From Chloroflexota bacterium (lineage in GTDB: Bacteria > Chloroflexota > Anaerolineae > 4572-78 > J111), in assembly GCA_016860845.1 (NCBI GenBank), contig BOKF01000048.1, forward strand, positions 1-63,116: a stretch of DNA of 63,116 nucleotides, read 5' to 3'. The position numbers were made by a program, and so were the translations under genes. Every line of letters begins with the position of its first letter. Position 1 is the first letter of the stretch. Under the pieces are notes generated by a model, which was not told where the DNA came from, did not search any database, and saw nothing but the letters and a program-made list of their open reading frames with translations. Positions 26,263 through 34,574 of this stretch are shown piece by piece.

Positions 26263-26362
26263 AATCAGGTCCACAGGTGGACGCAGATACACACAGATAT
26301 AATCAGAAAAAGATAAAGAATCTGAAATCATCTGTGATCATCTGTGTGAATCTGTGGACTTT
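26263..26362. repeat. Word-repeat hairpin (GTCCACAGGTGGACGCAGAT family)
   Basis: GTCCACAGGTGGACGCAGATACACACAGAT faces ATCTGTGATCATCTGTGTGAATCTGTGGAC. The second member is at 48992-49118. Confidence 0.8.
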
Positions 26363-26383
26363 CAATTAGGGGAGGCAATTCTT

Positions 26384-27271
26384 ATGGAAGTTGGCGTAAT
26401 TATTCACAATGCCGGGGCCAAGGCCAGCCCGGAGAATTTAATCAAGACGGCTAGGTGGGCGGAAGAACTGGGTTATCATGCCCTCTGGCTGACCGACCAC
26501 GTGGTGCTGAAGGAAGAGGTCAATTCCTGGTATCCCTACCGGACGCATGGCCGCTGGGATTATCCCCCGGATACTCCCTGGACTGACCCGCTGCTGACCC
26601 TGGCTTGGGCGGGAGCTGCCGCACCAACGCTTAAGTTGGGAACATCGGTGCTGGTCGTCCCCCTGCGGAACCCGATCCTGCTGGCCAAGCAGTTAGCCAG
26701 TCTGGACTTCCTGACCGGGGGCCGGGTCATCTTGGGAGCGGGCGCGGGCTGGATGAAGGAGGAGTTCGATCTCATCGGCGAGGATTTCGACAACCGGGGC
26801 CGGCGGGTGGTCGAGATGGTCCAGTTGATGCGCGCTCTGTGGAGTGGTGAAATGGTTGAGTTCAAAGGCGAATTTTACGAGCTGTCGGGCGGCCAAATGT
26901 ATCCGACGCCGGTGTTCGGGACGATTCCGGTGGTTTGGGGCGGGCACAGCGACGCCGCGATCAGGCGGGCAGCCAGGGTCGGTGACGGCTGGCACCCCAC
27001 CCAGATTACCCTGGAGCAGTTGGAGGCGGGGGTCCAAAAATTGCGGCAGTACTGCGAGGAATATGGCCGTGACCCGGACTCGACCCTGGTCATTGCCCGG
27101 CCCGGCGACAAGTACGACATCACACCTGAGGCCCATGCGAAACACCTGGAGTTAGGGATTGACCACCTGGTCGTGGACACGCCCATCAAGCAGGAAGACC
27201 CTGATCTCTCCCTGCTGCGGGAAAAAATGGAGCGAGCGGCTGAGGTTTGCGGCCTGATCCGCCGAAACTAG
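26384..27271 (+). CDS. LLM-class (F420-dependent) oxidoreductase, copy A
   Basis: A 295-residue luciferase-like TIM-barrel oxidoreductase; GGRVILGAGAGWMKEEFDLIG and [20 protein letters not shown] are the typical family stretches. It would use F420 or FMN to oxidise an alcohol or reduce an enoyl/imine. ATG 26384 follows GGGGAGG by 7 bases. It is a clear paralogue of the gene at 27814, collinear along the whole length; the two flank a selenoprotein gene. The C-terminus has the family extension (EVCGLIRRN). Confidence 0.85.
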   Translation: MEVGVIIHNAGAKASPENLIKTARWAEELGYHALWLTDHVVLKEEVNSWYPYRTHGRWDYPPDTPWTDPLLTLAWAGAAAPTLKLGTSVLVVPLRNPILLAKQLASLDFLTGGRVILGAGAGWMKEEFDLIGEDFDNRGRRVVEMVQLMRALWSGEMVEFKGEFYELSGGQMYPTPVFGTIPVVWGGHSDAAIRRAARVGDGWHPTQITLEQLEAGVQKLRQYCEEYGRDPDSTLVIARPGDKYDITPEAHAKHLELGIDHLVVDTPIKQEDPDLSLLREKMERAAEVCGLIRRN

Positions 27272-27302
27272 GATAGCCCGCTGATGATAAGGAGATTAAT
27301 TT

Positions 27303-27710
27303 ATGGCTCGTGTCTCTTATTCCGCCGTGGGCAGCACCCCCTTCCGGCGGCTGGTCGGCCATAACCCGGACCTACTGGCAGCGTTTCAGCAGATTGATAA
27401 AACCATCACCCAGCAGTTGTCGCTGCCGCCTGATCTGCGGGAGGAAGTTCGCCGCCACCTGGCTTACGAGAACGGCTGCCATTACTGAATGTCGTTTGGC
27501 CCTCCGGCGGAGCGCCTGACCGACGAACGTACTATTCTGGCTGTTGGCCTGGCTCATATGGCTAAAAAAGACCCGCACAGCATCCATCCTGACTCCTGGG
27601 CGGAATTGAAGCAGCACTTCTCCGAGCGGGAATTGATGGAATTGTGTTACGTGATCGGCCATTACAACGGGATGCAGATGGTGAATGTGTTATTGGATAC
27701 GGACCCGTAA
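27303..27710 (+). CDS. AhpD/carboxymuconolactone decarboxylase-like selenoprotein (CxxU)
   Basis: Read through the in-frame TGA at 27486-27488, this is one 135-residue AhpD-like protein with Sec at position 62. The text around the stop reads YENGCHY-U-MSFG; the family has CxxC at this point, so the UGA sits exactly on the resolving cysteine. The frame runs on without a break through the conserved C-terminal helices to TAA at 27708. A bSECIS-like hairpin follows the UGA (27498-27516), with its apical-loop G 18 bases downstream. Without Sec insertion the product would be a 61-residue fragment. It probably acts as a peroxidase or thiol oxidoreductase. AhpD-like selenoproteins are already known as a class. 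Confidence 0.85.
27498..27516 (+). promoter_or_regulatory. Candidate bacterial SECIS element (AhpD-like gene)
   Basis: GGC-C-CTCC, loop GGC, GGAG-C-GCC: a 4-bp upper stem and a 3-bp lower stem separated by a C/C mismatch. The loop begins with G at 27506, 18 bases after the UGA. This fits the known bacterial rule of a small apical loop with an early G 16-37 bases downstream. Confidence 0.65.
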
Positions 27711-27711
27711 C

Positions 27712-27787
27712 GGAAGTTTGGAAGAATGGAGGAGTGGAAGGCTGGGGATACGACAAAGTCCAATCTTCCAACCTTCCAATCTTCCCT
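27712..27787. repeat. Word-repeat hairpin (TTTGGAAGAATGGAGGAG / CTTCCAACCTTCCAATC family)
   Basis: GGAAGTTTGGAAGAATGGAGGAGTGG faces CAATCTTCCAACCTTCCAATCTTCC. Relatives are at 44176-44250 and in the E2 linker (5083-5122). Confidence 0.8.
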
Positions 27788-27813
27788 GTTTTGTTTCAGG
27801 AGAAAAGTAACTC

Positions 27814-28695
27814 ATGGAAATTGGCGTGCGTCTCCCCGGTGCGGGAGCCAAAGTTAGCCCGGAAAATATTGTTACGGCAGCACGCTGGGCCGAGGAGTTG
27901 GGTTATCACTCAGTTTGGGTCAGCGACCACGCCGTGCTGCCGGAAAAGGTCGCTTCCTTCTACCCCTATGACCCCCAGGGCCGCTGGCCCTACCCGGCTG
28001 ATACCCCCTGGCTGGACCCGCTGCTGGCGCTGGCCTGGGCGGCGGCTGCCGCTCCCTCGGTCAAACTGGGTACGTCGGTGATGATTGTGCCGCTGCGCCA
28101 CCCCATTCTGCTGGCGAAACAGCTCGCCTCACTCGACTTTCTGAGCGGGGGGCGGGTCATTTTGGGCGTCGGGGCCGGCTGGATGGAGGAAGAGTTCGAC
28201 CTGATCGGCGTCCCCTTTGATCGGCGCGGCCCGCGCACCGCCGAGATGATTAACTTGATGCGCGCCTTTTGGAGCGGCGAAAGCGTTGATTTTCAGGGTG
28301 ACTTCTACCATGTTACTGGCTGCCAGATGTCCCCTCGCCCGGAACAGCATACTATCCCGATTGTTTGGGGCGGCCACAGCGACGCCGCGCTCAAGCGGGT
28401 GGCCCGAGTGGGTGACGGCTGGCATCCCACCCAAATCTCCCTGGAGCAGTTGGCCGAAGGGATGGGCAAACTGCGCCGGTTTTGTGAAGAAGCGGGCCGG
28501 AACCCGGCCTCAGTGCTGGTCATCGTCCGGCCTGGCCGGGTCTACCCGATCAATGCCGAAACGCAGGCGCGGCACCAGGAGCTGGGAGTCCAGCATGTGG
28601 TGATTGATCCCCCGCTCGAAGGGCCGGATTTGAGCAACTTTCGCGCCGAAATGGAGCGTGTGGCTGAATTGTGTGGATTGGAACCACGGGGTTAA
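27814..28695 (+). CDS. LLM-class (F420-dependent) oxidoreductase, copy B
   Basis: A 293-residue paralogue of the protein at 26384, sharing long identical blocks such as [17 protein letters not shown] and [11 protein letters not shown]. It carries its own substitutions in the active-site loops ([10 protein letters not shown] against TDHVVLKEEV). Tandem duplication around the selenoprotein gene suggests that all three work on related substrates. RBS: AGGAG about 9 bases before ATG 27814. Confidence 0.85.
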   Translation: MEIGVRLPGAGAKVSPENIVTAARWAEELGYHSVWVSDHAVLPEKVASFYPYDPQGRWPYPADTPWLDPLLALAWAAAAAPSVKLGTSVMIVPLRHPILLAKQLASLDFLSGGRVILGVGAGWMEEEFDLIGVPFDRRGPRTAEMINLMRAFWSGESVDFQGDFYHVTGCQMSPRPEQHTIPIVWGGHSDAALKRVARVGDGWHPTQISLEQLAEGMGKLRRFCEEAGRNPASVLVIVRPGRVYPINAETQARHQELGVQHVVIDPPLEGPDLSNFRAEMERVAELCGLEPRG

Positions 28696-28729
28696 AGGGT
28701 GGGATAAACTGCATAATTGCTCCTTGAGA

Positions 28730-28802
28730 GCTTGCCCTATCGAGATGGCAGGGTCTATACTTTAGATGCATTTTGTAGTATGCCTGCTAACAGTTTCTCC
28801 TA
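28730..28802. repeat. Degraded GGACAAACTAACAGTTTGTCC-family repeat
   Basis: AGCTTGCCCTATCGAGATGGCAGG and CCTGCTAACAGTTTCTCCTAC keep the words of the hairpins at 14885 and 18478, but the arms no longer pair well. It fills the 137-base gap before the B12-binding gene. Confidence 0.45.
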
Positions 28803-28832
28803 CATAAACTTCTTATTAGAGGAAAGACAAAA

Positions 28833-29237
28833 ATGTCTGAGCGTAAAATACGAGTCCTGGTGGCCAAGCCCGGTTTGGATGGACACGACCGGGGGGCCAA
28901 GGTGGTCGCACGGGCGTTGCGCGATGCCGGGATGGAGGTCATTTATACCGGCCTGCGCCAAACCCCGGAAATGATTGCCGAAGCGGCCCTGCAAGAAGAC
29001 GCGGATGTGGTGGGCCTATCGGTGCTCTCGGGGGCGCACTTGACCCTCGTGCCCAAAGTAGTAGACAAGCTTAAGGAAAACGGCCTGGACGATGTGTTGA
29101 TTGTCGTCGGCGGAATCATCCCCGAAGAGGATGTCGAGCCGCTGCGCCAGGCCGGCGTGAAGGGCGTGTTCGGCCCCGGCACCTCCACCGAGGACATCGT
29201 TGCCTTCATTCGCGAGCAAGTGAATGTCGCCAACTGA
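28833..29237 (+). CDS. Methylmalonyl-CoA mutase B12-binding subunit
   Basis: A 134-residue stand-alone cobalamin domain. The DxHxxG motif is DGHDRG (axial His18), followed by GLSVLSGAH and GGIIPEED, the full mutase-type B12 signature. It completes the large subunit encoded 21 kb upstream (6129) to give a heteromeric adenosylcobalamin mutase. Its end overlaps the MeaB gene by 14 bases, so chaperone and cofactor subunit are co-translated. Confidence 0.9.
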   Translation: MSERKIRVLVAKPGLDGHDRGAKVVARALRDAGMEVIYTGLRQTPEMIAEAALQEDADVVGLSVLSGAHLTLVPKVVDKLKENGLDDVLIVVGGIIPEEDVEPLRQAGVKGVFGPGTSTEDIVAFIREQVNVAN

Positions 29238-30234
29238 GCAAATTCTGCGGGGGGAGCGGCGGGCCATTGCCCGGCAGATTTCCGGGATTGAGAATGACCG
29301 GCTCGAAGCGCGCCAGGTCCTGGCCGAACTTTATCCTTCTACGGGTCGAGCCTACTTGGTTGGGCTGACCGGAGCGCCCGGCACGGGTAAGTCTACCCTG
29401 GCCAATGAACTGGCCAAAGCTTATCGCCGGGAGAACAAAACCGTGGCGATTATCTCGGTTGACCCGACCAGCCCTTTTACCGGGGGGGCGATCCTGGGCG
29501 ACCGCATTCGCATGCACGACCTGGCCGGCGACCCTGGCGTGTTTGTCCGCAGCATGGCCACGCGGGGCAGCCTGGGTGGATTAGCGCGGGCGACCGCCGA
29601 TGCGGCCAAAGTGTTTGATGCGGCTGGCTTCGAGATTATTCTCATTGAAACGGTCGGTGTGGGCCAGGCCGAGGTGGAAATTGCCGGCCTGGCTCACAGC
29701 GTCGTCGTGGTCGAAGCGCCCGGCCTGGGCGATGAAGTCCAGGCCATCAAAGCTGGTATCCTGGAAATTGCCGACGTGTTTGTGGTCAACAAAGCCGACC
29801 GAGAGGGCGCCAGCCGGACGGTCGCCGCGCTGAACATGATGCTTGACCTGACCCATCATACTTTGCCCAAAACCGTGCTCCATCATGGCCTGTTGATGGA
29901 GGCAGCAGCGACCGGAAGTGACAAAAATCCCGGTGCGGAGGCCGGCTGGCGCCCGCCGGTTTGCCAAACTGTTGCTACCCAAGGCCAGGGCATAGACGAG
30001 GTCGTGCGGGCTTTGGTCGAGCACCGGACCTACCAGCAGGCCAGCGGCGTTTTGGCCCGGCGGGAGCGGGAACGCCTGATTTTTGAAATTCAACAACTGC
30101 TCAAAGAGAGGCTGCTGGCGGATTTATTGGCCCAAACTCACCCGGAACAAATCAATGCAACTCTGGAACAAGTAGTGGAGCGGCAACTGGACCCCTATAC
30201 GGCTGTCGAACAATTGTTGAACGGAGAACGGTGA
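29224..30234 (+). CDS. meaB: MeaB/ArgK-type GTPase, mutase chaperone
   Basis: A 336-residue G3E GTPase. The Walker A motif is [12 protein letters not shown] (about 48-58), then [31 protein letters not shown] and the NKAD specificity motif. MeaB gates adenosylcobalamin loading and protects the acyl-CoA mutase from inactivation. Overlap with the B12-subunit gene leaves little doubt about the partner. The length is normal for the family. Confidence 0.92.
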   Translation: MSPTEQILRGERRAIARQISGIENDRLEARQVLAELYPSTGRAYLVGLTGAPGTGKSTLANELAKAYRRENKTVAIISVDPTSPFTGGAILGDRIRMHDLAGDPGVFVRSMATRGSLGGLARATADAAKVFDAAGFEIILIETVGVGQAEVEIAGLAHSVVVVEAPGLGDEVQAIKAGILEIADVFVVNKADREGASRTVAALNMMLDLTHHTLPKTVLHHGLLMEAAATGSDKNPGAEAGWRPPVCQTVATQGQGIDEVVRALVEHRTYQQASGVLARRERERLIFEIQQLLKERLLADLLAQTHPEQINATLEQVVERQLDPYTAVEQLLNGER

Positions 30235-30247
30235 AAGGGAGCGACCC

Positions 30248-31048
30248 ATGCTCAAACTAAAGCAAGCCTTCAAAGAGGGACAGACGCTCGTCGGCACGTG
30301 GCTCAATGCCCCCAGCCCGGCTCAGGTGGAAACGATTGGCTACGCCGGCTTTGATTTTGTCATCCTCGACACGGAACACAGCGCCTTCGATATTGCCGGC
30401 TGTGAAAACCTGGTCCGGGCCGCCGACGCGGCCCAATTGCCCTGCCTGGTACGAGTCTCGGATAACAACCCCACTTCGGTTAGCAAGGCGCTTGAGTATG
30501 GGGCGCAGGGGATTGTCGTCCCGCATGTCAGCAGCAGGGCCGAAGCCGAGGAAGCGGTGAGCCACGCTCACTATCCGCCGGTTGGGGTGCGCGGGGCAGC
30601 GCCGTCCGTCCGCGCGGCCCACTACGGCCAGATTGCCTGGCCGGACTACCTGGCCCAGGCCAGGGAAGAAACGTTGGTGGTGCTGCAAATCGAAGGCCAT
30701 GAAGGCATCGCGAATCTGGATGCGATTATGGCGGTTCCCCAGGTGGATGTGCTGTTCATCGGCCCGTTTGACCTGTCCACCGTGCTGGGCATCTCCGGGC
30801 AGTTGGATCACCCACTGTTGCTCGAAACCGTCGGCGGGATTGTGCAGCGCGCCCGGGCCAACGGGATTGCCGTCGGTATCTGGATGCCTACCCCGGAGCA
30901 GGCCGGGCCGTGGATTGGCCGTGCGGTCCAACTCATTACCGTTGCCAGCAACGATCTGATTTTCCTGCAAGGCTGCCGTACCTTTGCCAGCAAAGTGAAA
31001 GCGCAGTTGACCGCCGACCGCGGACCGCAGACGGCCGAAAAGAAGTAG
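30248..31048 (+). CDS. HpcH/HpaI-family aldolase
   Basis: A 266-residue class II 2-oxo-3-deoxy-acid aldolase: GTWLNAPSPAQVETIGYAGF at the N-terminus, VILDTEHSAFD, AQGIVVPHVSSRAEAEE and FIGPFDLS near the metal site. It would cleave a hydroxy-oxoacid to pyruvate plus an aldehyde, or act on a malyl-CoA-like ester. The last ten codons (about TADRGPQTAEKK) lie in one arm of a hairpin repeat that continues beyond the stop, so the C-terminal tail is probably repeat-derived. Confidence 0.83.
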   Translation: MLKLKQAFKEGQTLVGTWLNAPSPAQVETIGYAGFDFVILDTEHSAFDIAGCENLVRAADAAQLPCLVRVSDNNPTSVSKALEYGAQGIVVPHVSSRAEAEEAVSHAHYPPVGVRGAAPSVRAAHYGQIAWPDYLAQAREETLVVLQIEGHEGIANLDAIMAVPQVDVLFIGPFDLSTVLGISGQLDHPLLLETVGGIVQRARANGIAVGIWMPTPEQAGPWIGRAVQLITVASNDLIFLQGCRTFASKVKAQLTADRGPQTAEKK

Positions 31049-31066
31049 CGGTCAGCCGTCGGCGGT
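31009..31066. repeat. Hairpin overlapping the aldolase 3' end
   Basis: GACCGCCGACCGCGGACCGC inside the gene faces GCGGTCAGCCGTCGGCGGTC after the stop; the arms differ at only a few positions. A fragment of the same words is at 44258-44278. Confidence 0.8.
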
Positions 31067-31084
31067 CTTTTGGAGAATAAATCA

Positions 31085-32161
31085 ATGACAGCTAATCCCC
31101 TCGTCAAAATCGGCTTCGCCGCGCCCTTTAGCGGCGACCAAGCGATTGTGGGCATTCCTATGCGCCAGTGTGCCGAATTGGCTATCCGCCAGGCTAACGA
31201 GCGGGGAAACCTGCCCTTCTCCTTGTCGCTCGGCGCTGAAGACGACCAGGCCGACCCGGCCCAGGCCGAGCTTGTCGCGCGCCGCTTTGTGGCCGATCCG
31301 GTGGTGATGGGCGTGGTGGGCCACAAAAACAGCGGGCCTTCGGCGGCGGCGGCACCGATTTATCACGCCGCTGACTTGACCCAAATTGCCCCGTCTTCGA
31401 CCAACCCCCAATTGAGCCGGCAGGGCTATCGCACCTTTTTCCGCCTGTGCGCTCATGATGCCGTGCAGGGCCGGGTGGCGGCCGAGTATGCGGTGCGCGT
31501 GCTGGGCGTCAGGCGAGCGGCGGTCATCCACGACCGGACGGACTACGGCCAGCCGCTGGCCGAGGTCGTCCGGGCGGCAGTAGGCCAGGAAGGGGCCGAG
31601 GTGGTGTTATTTGAAGGCATCGCCGAAGGCCAAACAGATTTCAGCGCGACTGTTGGCCGGATTCGGGAGGTGTCGCCGGATCTGGTCTATTTTGCTTTGA
31701 CCGAGATCGAGAGTTCGATCCTGGCCCGGCAGTTGCGGGCGGCGGGAGTCACAGCTCTCTTATTCGGCACGGACGGCAGCCGGGAGTCGCAGTTCTTGCC
31801 CCTGGCGGGTGAAGCTGCAGAAGGGGTCTACCAAACTTATGCCGGGACGGACCCGGAGAGCGCCCCTGCCGCGCAGGCGTTTGTGCGGGCCTTTCAGGCC
31901 GAGTACGGCCCGGCGCCGGTCTATGGGTTGGAAGTGTATGATGCCACCAACCTCCTGATTGCGGCTTTGGCCCAGGCCGGCCAGCCCGACCGCAAATCGG
32001 TCCTGGCAGCGGTAGCCCGCACCACCGATTTTACCGGTGTGACCGGGCCTGTCCAGTTCGAGCCAAACGGCGACCGGCGCGACCCGCAGGTCAGCCTCTG
32101 GCGGGTGGAGCAGGGGCAAATGCGGCTACTGGGCTTGGCGAGCGATCTAATTCCTTCGTGA
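31085..32161 (+). CDS. Leucine-binding-protein-like protein without signal peptide
   Basis: A 358-residue type I periplasmic-binding fold (Peripla_BP_6): VKIGFAAPFSGDQAIVG start, GVVGHKNSGPSAAAAPIYH, IAPSSTNPQL and the VYGLEVYDATNLLIAAL helix. There is no signal sequence or lipobox at ATG 31085 (GGAG 9 bases upstream), and no permease or ATPase genes adjoin it. It is probably cytoplasmic and may sense an amide or branched-chain-acid ligand. It is the second leaderless binding protein in this locus. Confidence 0.75.
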   Translation: MTANPLVKIGFAAPFSGDQAIVGIPMRQCAELAIRQANERGNLPFSLSLGAEDDQADPAQAELVARRFVADPVVMGVVGHKNSGPSAAAAPIYHAADLTQIAPSSTNPQLSRQGYRTFFRLCAHDAVQGRVAAEYAVRVLGVRRAAVIHDRTDYGQPLAEVVRAAVGQEGAEVVLFEGIAEGQTDFSATVGRIREVSPDLVYFALTEIESSILARQLRAAGVTALLFGTDGSRESQFLPLAGEAAEGVYQTYAGTDPESAPAAQAFVRAFQAEYGPAPVYGLEVYDATNLLIAALAQAGQPDRKSVLAAVARTTDFTGVTGPVQFEPNGDRRDPQVSLWRVEQGQMRLLGLASDLIPS

Positions 32162-32189
32162 TTTGGATAATGCCTACGAATTTTTAACC

Positions 32190-32376
32190 GCAGAGAGCGC
32201 ACACTTGCCCCTGGCGCGGCAAGTGCCAGGGGGAGAACGCTGAGTAACTGTCCAGAAATAACTTAGGAATTTCAGCGGGAAAAGCCGAGACAAATCCCTA
32301 AGTTAAAAATGGCCGATTACTAAGTAAAAATCTTGTAACCTCCGCGACCTCAGCGTACTCTGCGGTGAATTATTCC
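32190..32376. repeat. Nested word-repeat hairpin
   Basis: The outer arms AACCGCAGAGAGCGC and GCGTACTCTGCGGTGAA enclose GCTGAGTAA/CTCAGCG words. Two further hairpins lie inside: CCCCTGGCGCGGC..GTGCCAGGGG, and AACTTAGGAATTT with AAATCCCTAAGTT. It occupies nearly the whole gap to the SDR. Confidence 0.7.
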
Positions 32377-32386
32377 TGGAGGAGGG

Positions 32387-33154
32387 ATGGGTGTGAAATT
32401 AAATGGAAAAGTAGCGATCATCACCGGCGCTGGCTCCGGCATTGGCCGGGCGACGGCAGTTCTGTTTGCCCGCGAAGGGGCTAAGGTGGTTGTCGCTGAC
32501 CTGGTGGCGTCCGCGGGCGAGGAGACGGTGGCGGAAATAAAGGCGAAGGGTGGGGAGGCTGCTTTTGTCCAGGTGGATGTGTCGCAGTCTGTGGAGGTTG
32601 AGCGGATGGTCCGCGCGGCGGTCGAGATGTTTGGCCGGCTGGATATTCTGTTCAACAATGCCGGCCTGACCCTGCCGGCGATGGTTACAGAGACGAGCGA
32701 GGAAATCTGGCAGAAGAGTATTGACGTCAACCTCAAAGGGGTCATGCTGGGCTGTAAATACGCCATCCCGGAGATGCAGAAGGTTGGCGGCGGCTCGATT
32801 ATCAATACCGCTTCAATGTTGGGGCTGGTCGCTTCGCCGCGGCAAGCGCCCTACTGCGCCGCCAAGGGCGGGGTGGTGCTGCTGACCAAGCAGGTCGCCA
32901 TTGATTTTGCCCGCGACAATATCCGGGTCAACTGCATCTGCCCCAGCGAAGTGGATACGCCCATGCACCGCAAATTTATCGCCGAGTCGCCCGACCCGGA
33001 GGCGACTCAGAAGCGGCTGCTGGAGCGTATCCCCCTCAACCGAGTGGCCAGGCCGGAAGAGATTGCGACCACAGCCCTTTTCCTGGCCAGCGTTGATTCT
33101 TCCTACATCACCGGGGTGGCCTTGCCGGTAGACGGTGGGCTGACAGCATTGTAA
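32387..33154 (+). CDS. SDR-family oxidoreductase
   Basis: A 255-residue short-chain dehydrogenase: TGAGSGIGRA, NNAG, catalytic YCAAKGG and PVDGG at the end. The ribosome binding site GGAGGAGGG (32378-32386) directly abuts ATG 32387, so the in-frame GTG at 32393 (VKLNGKVAIITG), 7-10 bases away, may be the real start. Layout and motifs resemble the SDR at 22220. Substrate unknown. Confidence 0.85.
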   Translation: MGVKLNGKVAIITGAGSGIGRATAVLFAREGAKVVVADLVASAGEETVAEIKAKGGEAAFVQVDVSQSVEVERMVRAAVEMFGRLDILFNNAGLTLPAMVTETSEEIWQKSIDVNLKGVMLGCKYAIPEMQKVGGGSIINTASMLGLVASPRQAPYCAAKGGVVLLTKQVAIDFARDNIRVNCICPSEVDTPMHRKFIAESPDPEATQKRLLERIPLNRVARPEEIATTALFLASVDSSYITGVALPVDGGLTAL

Positions 33155-33172
33155 AGTCAGAACGATAATCTT

Positions 33173-34447
33173 ATGAAACTGTATCTCATTAATGGCTTGG
33201 TCATTGATTGTATCGGAGAGAACCTCCAACTCTGCTCGGCGACTGTGGTCATCGAAGCGGGCCGGATTGCCAGGATTGACCCGCCCCAACCGGCACAGCC
33301 ACCCGAAGAGGGAACGATCATCAATCTGGACGGGGCTTATCTGCTGCCGGGGCTGTGGGATGTCCACTGCCACCCGAGCGGGATGGTGGACCCCGACGAC
33401 TATTCCTATTTTCAGAGCGAAGCCGAGTGTACTTTGATGGCCGTCCGCAACACAACCGCTGCTTTGCGGGCGGGCATCACGGCGCTGCGGGCAGTGGCGG
33501 AGGTCAATTTTATTGATGTGGCCCTGCGCGAGACATACGCCGGACGCCACCCGGCGGGCCTCTGGCGTAAAGGTTACGAGGATAAGCCCCTCATTGGCCC
33601 GCGTCTGTTTTGCGCCGGCCCGGCGATCAGTATCACTGGCGGGCATGGCTCGCAGGGCCGGGTGGAGCCGCGCTACACCAGCCTGGTTATCGAGGCTGAC
33701 GGTCCCGACGAGATCCGCAAGGCGGCCCGCACCTGTATCAAGATGGGCGTTGATTGGATCAAGCTGTTCATCACCGGCGGAATTTCGGGTAAACGGGAGA
33801 GCATGTACGAAATTCAGATGACCCCCGCGGAAATCGAAGCCGCGTGTGAAGTAGCCCACCATAAGGGTCTTAAAGTGACCGCTCACACCGGTTGCGCCGA
33901 GGCGGCCAAAATCGGGATTCGAGCCGGGCTGGATTGTATTGAGCACGGCTATCAACTCGACGAAGAAGCCTGCGAGTTGATGGTGGAGTACGAAGTTTAT
34001 TATTGTCCAACCATCTCGGTGACGCAGGATGAGGCTTATCTGCGCCGCTGGGAGTGGCCGGAAGACTCGATCCGGCGGGCCTTGGCCGGAGCGGAGTTGC
34101 ACCGGCAGTCATTTCAACGGGCGCTCAAGGCTGGAGTCAAGATGGTGAATGGAGCAGATCTCAACCCTATCGCCGATACGGCGGTGCCGGAGATAGAATG
34201 GGTGGTCAAAACGGGCATGTCCCCGGCTCAAGCTTTGATCGCTTCCACCCGCCATCCCGCCGAGATGTGCGGCGTGGCCGACAGCCTGGGCACAGTCGAG
34301 GTGGGCAAACTGGCCGACCTGATTGCCGTGCGGGAAAATCCTCTCGAAAATATTTCGGCGCTGCGCGAGGTTAAACTGGTCCTGAAGGAAGGGGAGGTGA
34401 TAGTTAACCAGTTTCCCACCGCATTGACGATACCGACCGGCTCATAA
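33173..34447 (+). CDS. Amidohydrolase-family protein (prolidase/imidazolonepropionase-like)
   Basis: A 424-residue metal-dependent amidohydrolase. The HxH motif is WDVHCHPSG after the typical LLPGLWD lead-in. Other metal ligands are likely in GVKVTAHTG-like LKVTAHTGCA and in IEHGYQLD, with the Asp in VNGADLNPIAD. The C-terminus has GTVEVGKLADLIAV, the returning beta-sandwich. Such proteins hydrolyse Xaa-Pro/Xaa-Arg dipeptides or cyclic amides. It closes the main + strand catabolic run together with the small redox gene behind it. Confidence 0.85.
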   Translation: MKLYLINGLVIDCIGENLQLCSATVVIEAGRIARIDPPQPAQPPEEGTIINLDGAYLLPGLWDVHCHPSGMVDPDDYSYFQSEAECTLMAVRNTTAALRAGITALRAVAEVNFIDVALRETYAGRHPAGLWRKGYEDKPLIGPRLFCAGPAISITGGHGSQGRVEPRYTSLVIEADGPDEIRKAARTCIKMGVDWIKLFITGGISGKRESMYEIQMTPAEIEAACEVAHHKGLKVTAHTGCAEAAKIGIRAGLDCIEHGYQLDEEACELMVEYEVYYCPTISVTQDEAYLRRWEWPEDSIRRALAGAELHRQSFQRALKAGVKMVNGADLNPIADTAVPEIEWVVKTGMSPAQALIASTRHPAEMCGVADSLGTVEVGKLADLIAVRENPLENISALREVKLVLKEGEVIVNQFPTALTIPTGS

Positions 34448-34521
34448 ATTGATACCTGTTTGCACTTGTTTGCCGGGCCGGGTTGATTAGAATAGAGTGG
34501 CTTTTTGAGTACCTTTTAAAC

Positions 34522-34553
34522 CTGACAGGTCTTGCAGTTCTGTCAGGTTTAGT
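34522..34553. repeat. Hairpin (CCTGACAGGTCTTGCAGTTCTGTCAGG family)
   Basis: AACCTGACAG pairs with CTGTCAGGTT around an 11-base loop. A related hairpin with CCTGGCAGGT words lies at 42783-42813. Confidence 0.65.
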
Positions 34554-34574
34554 AAATTTTAAGGAAGCGATAAA

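Noticed and set aside
27303..27488. Stand-alone 61-residue protein or pseudogene ending at the TGA, with a separate gene at 27489
   Set aside because: The two halves are in the same frame, make one complete AhpD-like domain and the TGA replaces the family's Cys, so a selenoprotein explains it better than decay.
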